Below, in pieces: positions 9,061 to 15,988 of a DNA stretch of 33,763 nucleotides. The stretch's first letter is position 1. Every line of letters starts with the position of its first letter. A program made the translations under genes and the position numbers. Source of the stretch: CAZAMT01 sp964486145 (GTDB lineage Bacteria; Bacteroidota; Bacteroidia; Bacteroidales; JAAAOM01); assembly GCA_964486145.1 (NCBI GenBank), contig CAZAMT010000011.1, forward strand, positions 1 to 33,763, given 5' to 3'. The notes beneath the pieces are model-generated. The model was not told the origin of the DNA and made no database searches. It was given only the letters and a program-made list of their open reading frames with translations.

Positions 9061-9368
9061 AAATAAACAATATAAAGTTTACAATTGTATATATTTGTGT
9101 ATTGGTTGTAAATTTTAATGTATTTAAGGCTTTGAACGGCTTTCATGTAAGGATTACCAGCATAAAAAGTTCGTTCAAAACTCATCATTTTTTCACATCA
9201 GCGTGCTGAAGCAATATGGTGTGCAAGTACAAAAGTGAATGATTGTTTTTAAATAGCCTGCTCTGAGGAGCGGAGGTAAGTTCAAAAAAACCATTAAAAT
9301 AAATAAATATATGTACAGGTGAAACCATATTCTGGTTGCAGAAAGTTTAAATTAGACGTGTAGCAAGC

Positions 9369-9770
9369 ATGAAAGAACAGTTATCAAAGATTTTGAACAA
9401 AGAAAACATCAGTTACGCAAAATTTGCTGACATTATTGATGTTCAACGATCGAGCATATCACATATTTTATCAGGTAGAAATAAACCAAGTTTCGATTTT
9501 GTGCAAAAAATTGTAACACATTTTCCGAAAATAAATGCTGAATGGCTTATTACAGGCAAAGGAGAGATGTATAAATCAAAAATGAAAGAGATTGATTTAT
9601 TTTCAGGGGAAAAGCAAATAAAACCTGACACAGAAGGGAAAAAATCAACTCAGCAACCGGAAAATCATTTAAACAAAGAGGTATATAAAGAGGTTACAAA
9701 TGTAAACAACATCCAACGCATTGTTATATTTTATAAAGATAATTCTTTTGAAGAATTTAAACCGCGATAG
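9369..9770 (+). CDS. XRE/Cro-CI family transcriptional regulator
   Basis: This is a 133-residue DNA-binding protein. The helix-turn-helix occupies residues ~15-40 (YAKFADIIDVQRSSISHILS), followed by GRNKPSFDFVQKIVTHFP and the INAEWLITGKGEM ending usual for these Bacteroidota XRE proteins. The C-terminal half is charged and low in complexity, ending in a short predicted strand pair (RIVIFYKDNSFEEFKPR) that may dimerise. It stands alone after the long gapped region and ends 67 bases before pyrD. Palindromes at 9032-9089, and one inside its own 3' end, suggest autoregulation. Such proteins range from housekeeping regulators to prophage repressors; no phage genes are visible nearby. Confidence 0.87.
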   Translation: MKEQLSKILNKENISYAKFADIIDVQRSSISHILSGRNKPSFDFVQKIVTHFPKINAEWLITGKGEMYKSKMKEIDLFSGEKQIKPDTEGKKSTQQPENHLNKEVYKEVTNVNNIQRIVIFYKDNSFEEFKPR

Positions 9771-9815
9771 AAATTAATGGCAGTTCATCCTTCTTTCCCT
9801 TCCTTCTAATTTGAT

Positions 9816-9823
9816 TATATTTG
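9816..9823 (+). promoter_or_regulatory. Bacteroidota -7 promoter element of pyrD
   Basis: TATATTTG matches TAnnTTTG exactly, 14 bases before the ATG at 9838. If it is used, the transcript would begin just upstream of that ATG, which excludes the TTG at 9811 as a start codon. No -33 TTTG is evident. Confidence 0.5.
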
Positions 9824-9837
9824 GTAAAAATTTCGAA

Positions 9838-10878
9838 ATGTACAAATCGATCATCCGTCCTATATTGTTTTTGTTTCCTGCGGAGTTGGTGCATAGGTTA
9901 GTTTCGTGGACCATAAAATTTTTTTTTAAAATTCCGGGGATACCCCAGTTGATGCGTCAGTTGTACGTTATTCGTAACCCCCATTTGAGACGTGTGGTAG
10001 CAGGCCTGAAATTTGATAATCCGGTTGGTTTGGCGGCTGGATTTGATAAAAATGCATTGTTGTTCAATGAATTTTCAAATTTCGGATTTTCCTTTGTGGA
10101 AATCGGGACGGTTACTCCCAAAGCACAACCCGGAAATCCTAAACCACGTTTATTTCGATTACCCAAAGATAAAGCGCTTATCAACAGAATGGGGATAAAT
10201 AACCAGGGTGTGGATAAGATTGTGAAACGATTGAAAAAGCGAAATGCCAATGTACTGGTTGGTGGTAATATTGGTAAGAATACGATTACGCTAACTTCCG
10301 AGGCAATCAATGATTATATACGATGTTTTAAGAAACTTTACAATTATGTTGATTATTTTGTTGTAAATATTAGTTGTCCGAATATTTCAAATGCCTCTGA
10401 ACTTCAGGACAAGGCTTTTATTTTACGATTATTGCTGCGTCTGGTTGATCTGCGTACAAATATGGTGGTCAAACGTCCAATATTTCTAAAAATCGCACCT
10501 GATCTAAATTTTAACCAGATTGATGATGTTATTGATATTGTTAAGCGATCACAAATTGATGGAATTGTTGCAACCAATACAACCATTAAAAGACAGCATC
10601 TCAACACCCCTTTTGAGAAAGTTACCTCGATTGGGAATGGAGGATTAAGCGGTAAACCAATTAATAAACGTTCGACAGAAATGATCAGGTACATTTGTGA
10701 AAAATCCAGGAATTCATTTCCTGTTATTGGTGCAGGTGGTATAATTACTCCTGATGATGCCCTCGAAAAACTAAATGCCGGAGCCAGCCTGGTACAATTA
10801 TATACCGGGTTTATTTATGAGGGACCTGGAATTGTGAAACGAATCAATCAATTTCTACTGAAAAATCAAAAATATTGA
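9838..10878 (+). CDS. pyrD: dihydroorotate dehydrogenase (quinone), class 2
   Basis: This membrane-associated flavoprotein oxidises dihydroorotate to orotate with quinone, the fourth step of pyrimidine synthesis. At 346 residues it has the N-terminal amphipathic helices of class 2 (MYKSIIRPILFLFPAELVHR). FMN and substrate motifs are present: GLAAGFDKNA, GTVTPKAQPGNPKPRLFRL, NRMGINN, VATNTT, GNGGLSGKP and GAGGI. The catalytic segment reads NISCPN with Cys180, where the Escherichia coli class 2 enzyme has Ser (NISSPN); Cys is the class 1 residue. The ATG at 9838 is preferred over TTG at 9811 because a -7 box lies between them and family alignment begins there. Confidence 0.95.
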   Translation: MYKSIIRPILFLFPAELVHRLVSWTIKFFFKIPGIPQLMRQLYVIRNPHLRRVVAGLKFDNPVGLAAGFDKNALLFNEFSNFGFSFVEIGTVTPKAQPGNPKPRLFRLPKDKALINRMGINNQGVDKIVKRLKKRNANVLVGGNIGKNTITLTSEAINDYIRCFKKLYNYVDYFVVNISCPNISNASELQDKAFILRLLLRLVDLRTNMVVKRPIFLKIAPDLNFNQIDDVIDIVKRSQIDGIVATNTTIKRQHLNTPFEKVTSIGNGGLSGKPINKRSTEMIRYICEKSRNSFPVIGAGGIITPDDALEKLNAGASLVQLYTGFIYEGPGIVKRINQFLLKNQKY

Positions 10879-11063
10879 TTATATCGCGAACTGTATGAAT
10901 GATAGCTCGTATCGTTGTATAAATACTTTTTATTCATTTTTTTTCGTACAATCATTTATGTTCAATTTTATTCATTGATAGAAATAACTTATATTAGTAC
11001 TTGCATCGTGCATGGATAAAAGTCCAGCAACTGTTTTATAAAAATACTATAAATCAACGAATT

Positions 11064-12452
11064 ATGAGATTTGCTAAAATTGTAATTGCGGCATCGATAG
11101 TAACAGGTTTGTCTTTACTACGAGTGCAAGCGCAGGATAACAATTTGGTTTTAAATTACAGTTTTGAAGAGTATGAAAAATGTCCCCAGGATTACACGCC
11201 TATGGATAATACGCATAAACTTCTTCCAGACTGGACATATCCTACGTTTGCTACACCCGATTATTTCAATCGTTGCAGTTCGGGAACCGTTGCAGTACCT
11301 GCCAATTTTGCAGGTAAAAGTGAACCCAAATCGGGAGATGCTTACATAGGATCCATATTAAGCGGCACCTCGGAGAGTTACCGGGAGTACTTTCAGGGTG
11401 AACTGAAAAGCCCGATGGTGCAGGGAAATCAATATTGCATTACCTTTAATTATAAGTTAGCTTCCTATTCACAAATTGCTGTTGACCAGTTAAGTGTGTA
11501 TCTATCGGGAGAAGAAACGCTTGTAGAAGGTAAGGAGGCTCTGGGGAGAAAACCACAAATCAGAAACAAGGATGGATTGTTTCTTGACAATGTTGAAGAA
11601 TGGAAAGAAATGTGCAGGGTATACGTTGCTACCGGTGGTGAAAAATATTTTATCATCGGTAATTTCAATAATTATGACAATACCAACTATGTAATTGTGG
11701 ATAAAACTGTTGTTAATTTAAGAAATAAAGCCTATGCCTATTATTATTTTGACGATGTTAAAATTAAGCCGCTTGAGAATTGCAATGATTGTCCCTGTGT
11801 ACAGCAGGATTTTGAAACTGCTTTCACGGATACCTTTTATACCGGAGGAAAAGATCCGGTAACCGGTGATGTTGACAGGATAATTAATAATGGAAGAATA
11901 AGTATTGCTATTTATGGTGGTACCGAACCGTACACGGTAAAATGGTCGAATGGTGCAACCGGAACATCTTTGAAAAATCTTCCGGCCGGAACCTATCAAT
12001 ACGAAGCTACTGATAAATACAATTGTCGGTCAACAGGTGAAGTAACCTTTATTGAACCCGAAATTAAAAAGGATGAATTTTTGGAAGGATTGCAAAATAT
12101 AGAAGAGGGAGCTGCTATCATTCTTGAAAACATTTTCTTTGAATCTAACAAATCAACTTTGTTGCCCGAATCATATCAGGAATTGGATAAGGTGGTGGAT
12201 TTTATAAAAGAAAACAACATAAAAAAAATAGAGATTTCAGGTCATACAGACAGTGAAGGATCAGAAGCCTACAATAAAAAACTCTCCGAAGAACGTGCAC
12301 AGGCGGTAGTTAATTACATTACAGAAAAGGGTGTATCCTCAGAAACCTTGCTTGCTGTTGGATATGGAGAAGAAAAACCCATTGATACAAATACCACAGA
12401 GGAGGGGATGGCCAGGAACCGGAGAGTTGAATTTAGATTATTGAAGAAATAA
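11064..12452 (+). CDS. OmpA-family envelope protein with jelly-roll and SprB-like domains
   Basis: The start at 11064 gives a clean signal peptide (MRFAKIVIAASIVTG... ending VQAQ); an upstream in-frame ATG at 11001 would bury it. Mature residues ~25-240 form a predicted beta-sandwich of the 'NLVLNYSFEEY' type found in Bacteroidota OmpA proteins. A Cys cluster (CNDCPC) comes next, then a SprB-like/Ig-like segment near 282-331 (YGGTEPYTVKWSNGATGTSL). Residues ~350-462 are the OmpA peptidoglycan-binding domain, with NIFFESNKSTL, GHTDSEGS and RNRRVEFRL; the Asp and Arg contact diaminopimelate in the family. It probably anchors a surface or periplasmic complex to peptidoglycan. The next gene begins 28 bases on and is likely co-transcribed. 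Confidence 0.9.
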   Translation: MRFAKIVIAASIVTGLSLLRVQAQDNNLVLNYSFEEYEKCPQDYTPMDNTHKLLPDWTYPTFATPDYFNRCSSGTVAVPANFAGKSEPKSGDAYIGSILSGTSESYREYFQGELKSPMVQGNQYCITFNYKLASYSQIAVDQLSVYLSGEETLVEGKEALGRKPQIRNKDGLFLDNVEEWKEMCRVYVATGGEKYFIIGNFNNYDNTNYVIVDKTVVNLRNKAYAYYYFDDVKIKPLENCNDCPCVQQDFETAFTDTFYTGGKDPVTGDVDRIINNGRISIAIYGGTEPYTVKWSNGATGTSLKNLPAGTYQYEATDKYNCRSTGEVTFIEPEIKKDEFLEGLQNIEEGAAIILENIFFESNKSTLLPESYQELDKVVDFIKENNIKKIEISGHTDSEGSEAYNKKLSEERAQAVVNYITEKGVSSETLLAVGYGEEKPIDTNTTEEGMARNRRVEFRLLKK

Positions 12453-12480
12453 ATTAAACAAATTTAATATAAAAGGACAA

Positions 12481-14472
12481 ATGAAAATCCTAAGTATTGT
12501 CGTTGTATCACTCTTATTTACTGTTTCAGGCTGGTGCCAGAATAATAAAAGGGCTTATAAAAACCTGGAGAAGCAGGATTATGAAAAAGCACATGAATTT
12601 TTCAATGAAATCCTGGCTGAAAGCCCGGATAACGTTGCAGCCCATTTTGGTCTTGCCGTGGTATATTCAACCGAAAATATCGCGTTGAAAGATTACCTTA
12701 AAGCTTGGAAACATGCCGATTATACAGAGAAAAATTTGAATAAGCTCAGTTCCGAAGATCAGGAAATAATATCTGAGTATTTCATTAATACTGAAGAACG
12801 CAGATCAAGCAGACCTGTGAACAAGAAAATGCAACTTGCCATAGAGCACATGCTCGATAAACTGATTCGATTGGTGAGGGAAGGGAATGACCTGGAGATT
12901 GTGTACAAGGTACTTGAAGAATTTCCGGATTTTCGTTATGCTGAGAATGTAATTCATATCAGAAACTACCTGGAATTTAGAAAAGTTGAAAAACAAAATA
13001 CCATTGAAGCATACAATGGGTTTATCTCTGAATTTCCTGATGCAGCTCAGGTTCCTCAGGCGATCGAACAGCGAAATAAACTGGCTTTCATCCAGGTAAA
13101 AAAAGAAAACACGGTAGCTGCGCTCAATACGTTTATTGATCAGTACAGCGATTCACGATTTCTTCATGAGGCCATTCGCATACGCAACAACCTGGCATTT
13201 CAGATGGCAAAACAACTCAATACCATTGAAGCTTTTGAAAAATTCATCAATGATTATCCGGATGCCATTGAATTGCTAACGGCAAAGAAAATACAAATGC
13301 GGTTGATTTATGAACGTGCAAAAGAAGTAAATACACTGGAAGCATATAACGAATTTATTAATAAATTCCCTGAGGGAAGACAATACATTGATATTTTTAA
13401 TTTAAAATCGACCCATCTTGGTAATAAATTCAAGGTAGCAAACAAGTACCCGATTTTTGATCTCAATTGGATCCGGGTTTTTGATAATAACAGTATCTAC
13501 GACATTCTGGCTGAAACAGATGTGGATTCAGAAGGAAACATCATTGTAGCGGGCACAACACAAGACAAAACCGGAAACATAGATGCATGGTGTCTTAAAT
13601 TGAATGAAAAAGGAGAAATGCTCTGGAATAAGAAGGTAGGTGAGTATAAAACCGATATTTTAACAAATGTAGCTGTGAATTCGGAAAACGAACTGTTTTT
13701 TGCAGGGGTTACCAATAAAACACACATCGACAGTAGCGACGGGGAAGCCTGGCTGTTTAAATTGAATGAAGACGGTATAAAATTATGGAACCGCAGTTTC
13801 AATGATTTTTCGCTTAATGATGTAAAAGTTGACCCGGAGGGTCATTTAGTAGTGGGCGGATATGTGGATGCAGATTCTACCGGAATGTCTCATTATCAGG
13901 TAATTAAATTAAATCAATCAGGAAATCGCTTATGGACCAGGAAATATTCCAATTTTGGGCGTGTGAATGAATTAAGTGTATCCGAAAACGGAAATATCCT
14001 GGTAGGAGGAGATAAGTGGGTATTCTTGCTTGACAAAGAAGGTTATATTCGTTGGGAATATTATCCAGATAACAACGATAGCATAACTGCAGTTCAAATT
14101 ATACCCGAAGGTTATATTTTATCCGGTACCAGAAACAATCGGAAATTTTATATATCCATGCTTGATAATCAGGGTAAAGAAAAGTGGTTAAAAGCTTATG
14201 ACAGTGAATTTCCCAGCGTGATTAGCCAGGTGAAACAGGATGATAGCGGTAATATCTCAGCAATCGGATACTCAGGAAGGGATGGAATATATATCAGGCT
14301 AAAACCAAATGGGGATATGATAACTACAAATCTAATTGGAAGTGCCGGAATTGAAATGCTTACATCAATTAGTCTGCTCGAATCAAAAAGCTATATCGTA
14401 GGCTGTTCAACATTTGATGAACGCAATCAGAACAATGACATTGTATTGTTAAAATACAACCCGGGTAAATGA
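12481..14472 (+). CDS. exported TPR-like/37-residue-repeat plus beta-propeller protein
   Basis: This 663-residue exported protein has a signal peptide ending SGWCQ. Residues ~20-130 are TPR-like helices. From 133 to 317 there are five tandem 37-residue helical repeats, the first degenerate, with consensus N-T-I-E-A-Y-x-x-F-I-x-x-F-P-D-A. Residues ~345-663 are repeated blades containing 'D..GNI.V.G' strands and 'LN..G..LW' turns, consistent with a six- or seven-bladed beta-propeller. No catalytic motif is visible. With the preceding OmpA protein it reconstitutes the TPR, propeller, Ig-like and OmpA modules of the type 9 secretion protein PorE, split over two genes. A scaffold role in the periplasm is the best inference. 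Confidence 0.8.
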   Translation: MKILSIVVVSLLFTVSGWCQNNKRAYKNLEKQDYEKAHEFFNEILAESPDNVAAHFGLAVVYSTENIALKDYLKAWKHADYTEKNLNKLSSEDQEIISEYFINTEERRSSRPVNKKMQLAIEHMLDKLIRLVREGNDLEIVYKVLEEFPDFRYAENVIHIRNYLEFRKVEKQNTIEAYNGFISEFPDAAQVPQAIEQRNKLAFIQVKKENTVAALNTFIDQYSDSRFLHEAIRIRNNLAFQMAKQLNTIEAFEKFINDYPDAIELLTAKKIQMRLIYERAKEVNTLEAYNEFINKFPEGRQYIDIFNLKSTHLGNKFKVANKYPIFDLNWIRVFDNNSIYDILAETDVDSEGNIIVAGTTQDKTGNIDAWCLKLNEKGEMLWNKKVGEYKTDILTNVAVNSENELFFAGVTNKTHIDSSDGEAWLFKLNEDGIKLWNRSFNDFSLNDVKVDPEGHLVVGGYVDADSTGMSHYQVIKLNQSGNRLWTRKYSNFGRVNELSVSENGNILVGGDKWVFLLDKEGYIRWEYYPDNNDSITAVQIIPEGYILSGTRNNRKFYISMLDNQGKEKWLKAYDSEFPSVISQVKQDDSGNISAIGYSGRDGIYIRLKPNGDMITTNLIGSAGIEMLTSISLLESKSYIVGCSTFDERNQNNDIVLLKYNPGK

Positions 14473-14700
14473 AAAAAGATAAGGTAGTTTAATTTTTCTG
14501 TTGCTTAAAAACGCGGCTGAACACGAAGAATACACAAATTCTTCGTTGATATACCTATCTGCATGGCTGCGTTTCTTTTGTTTTGGTGGTTCTTTGGGCA
14601 CCATTGAACCATCTTCCTTCTCAATATACTCGGGAGCAGTCGACACCAGGAAAGTCATGATAATAAAGCAAAAAGCACTAATCAATACCCAGTAAATCAT
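14449..14700 (-). CDS. small single-pass membrane protein
   Basis: A frame of 83 codons starts at the ATG at 14700. Residues 1-22 are a strong transmembrane segment (MIYWVLISAFCFIIMTFLVS). A charged tail with EKEDGSMVPKEPPKQKKRSH follows. The composition looks protein-like, not like an antisense shadow. The last 24 bases overlap the 3' end of the propeller gene on the other strand. An upstream ATG at 14766 would add a poorer N-terminus. The function is unknown. Confidence 0.5.
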   Translation of the reverse strand: MIYWVLISAFCFIIMTFLVSTAPEYIEKEDGSMVPKEPPKQKKRSHADRYINEEFVYSSCSAAFLSNRKIKLPYLFSFTRVVF

Positions 14701-15066
14701 TTTAGTAAGTTTTGTGTTTATAGCTAAATTATAATTATTTATCAAAAAAAACAATACGTTCACCAAAAAAATGCAGATTTATTTGCTTTTTAAAGAAGTT
14801 TTATTCTACTTTTCCAAAGTTTTCCATTTGATTATCAAAATTTCTTCCTTAAAATTTATTTACATTTTATTAACACGTTATTAAAATATTTTAGTGAAGA
14901 ACTACGTATGTTATTCGGGTAAACTCAATAATCGAATACTATATTTTTCAGTTAAAGCAAAAACTGATTTATGATACTCATGAGAACAATGATAATTTAC
15001 TGAACCAGTAAATGCTGACAACCTTGTGCTTCATTACAAATTTTTAACTAATTTAAGCCGCTTCAA
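14701..15066. other. divergent intergenic region
   Basis: This 366-base AT-rich spacer separates the small membrane-protein gene and the phosphatase gene. It must hold both promoters. A TAATTTAG box, one base off TAnnTTTG, faces the minus-strand gene near 14727. I see nothing else of note and no convincing gene. Confidence 0.5.
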
Positions 15067-15936
15067 ATGAATCAGACCACATTGTCAAATATGGATGTTA
15101 TGTCGTTAGAACAAGTATTAAAGGCGGAAATACAAAAGCAAAGAGATGAGATAGAAAAACAGCGTAAATCCTTGACGGATAGCATAAGATATGCCGGAAA
15201 CATCCAAAAAGCAATTTTACCTTCCAATGAAATTTTTCAGCGAATACTACCCAATAGTTTTGTTTTATTTCGTCCAAGGGATATTGTTAGTGGTGATTTT
15301 TTCTGGATTTCCAAAAAAGAACATCGTGTTGTGGTTGTTGCAGGCGATTGCACAGGGCATGGTGTTCCGGGAGCGTTCATGAGCATATTGGGAATTACTT
15401 ATTTAAATGAAATTACCAGCAAAGATGATATTCCACCGGCAAACAGGATTTTAAATATCCTTAGGGAAAAGATAATGAAAGCGTTGCACCAGACAGGAGA
15501 TGAATTTGAACAGCGTGATGGTATGGATCTGGCATTGTATATCGTTGATTATGAAAACCGGGAATTGCAGTTTTCCGGAGCTAACAATCCCCTTTATCTA
15601 ATCAGAAAAAATTCACTCATTGAATATAAAGGTGATCGCATGCCCATAGGAATTAATGCTACCGAAGAAAAATCATTTAAAACCAATTTAATCCCTCTCG
15701 AAAATAATGATTCCATTTATATTTTTACCGATGGTTATGCCGATCAATTCGGAGGACCAGAAGGCAAAAAATTGAAATACCGAAAATTTCGTCAAACACT
15801 CATGAATATGCAGAAATTATCCGTAAAAGGTCAAAAAGAGAAGTTATGGAACGAATTTCTTGCTTGGAAAGGGCAACATGATCAGGTTGATGACGTACTG
15901 ATCATTGGTTACAGATACAAGGAAATGAAATTATAA
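15067..15936 (+). CDS. SpoIIE/RsbU-type PP2C serine phosphatase
   Basis: This is a 289-residue soluble phosphatase. A short coiled coil at ~12-45 (EIQKQRDEIEKQRKSLTDSI) leads into the SpoIIE/PP2C catalytic domain. Motifs are FRPRDIVSGDFFWI, VAGDCTGHGVPGAFMS, DGMDLALYIVD and IFTDGYADQFGG, with a final DDVLIIGYR. The Asp residues in GDCTGHG and FTDGY are the manganese ligands of the family. In Bacteroidota this domain usually ends a longer sensor protein with TPR, GAF or 7TM modules; here only the linker and catalytic part exist. The substrate would be a phosphorylated STAS-type protein, which is not obvious nearby. It precedes the OLD-like nuclease gene by 52 bases on the same strand. Confidence 0.92.
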   Translation: MNQTTLSNMDVMSLEQVLKAEIQKQRDEIEKQRKSLTDSIRYAGNIQKAILPSNEIFQRILPNSFVLFRPRDIVSGDFFWISKKEHRVVVVAGDCTGHGVPGAFMSILGITYLNEITSKDDIPPANRILNILREKIMKALHQTGDEFEQRDGMDLALYIVDYENRELQFSGANNPLYLIRKNSLIEYKGDRMPIGINATEEKSFKTNLIPLENNDSIYIFTDGYADQFGGPEGKKLKYRKFRQTLMNMQKLSVKGQKEKLWNEFLAWKGQHDQVDDVLIIGYRYKEMKL

Positions 15937-15988
15937 TTTATTTACTGTTAATCAAATACCTCAGTTCATTAACGTTTTAAATCAAACA

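Larger units (their letters stand above)
8116..9368. other. long AT-rich intergenic region containing an assembly gap
   Basis: These 1,253 bases lie between the symporter start and the XRE regulator start and hold no convincing gene. Base composition is far more AT-rich than the coding parts, with many A/T runs. Three direct and one inverted copy of ATGTAACT, plus two other TACA/TGTA palindromes, flank the 100-N gap. The real distance across the gap is unknown, so a gene or insertion could be missing here. Confidence 0.7.

Noticed and set aside
8985..9188. A minus-strand frame of 67 codons next to the gap, with a plausible first 25 residues (MMSFERTFYAGNPYMKAVQS).
   Set aside because: After residue ~25 it becomes AT-driven low complexity (Ile/Tyr/Asn runs) and its 3' end passes through the operator-like palindromes. 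It may be a remnant, but I cannot support a gene.
9260..9271. Small hairpin GCTC-TGAG-GAGC followed by GGAGG, upstream of the XRE gene.
   Set aside because: A four-base stem is too weak, there is no T tract, and the GGAGG is ~95 bases from the start codon, so it is neither terminator nor ribosome-binding site.
9811..9837. TTG start adding nine residues to PyrD.
   Set aside because: The -7 box TATATTTG lies within it, and family homology starts at the ATG at 9838.
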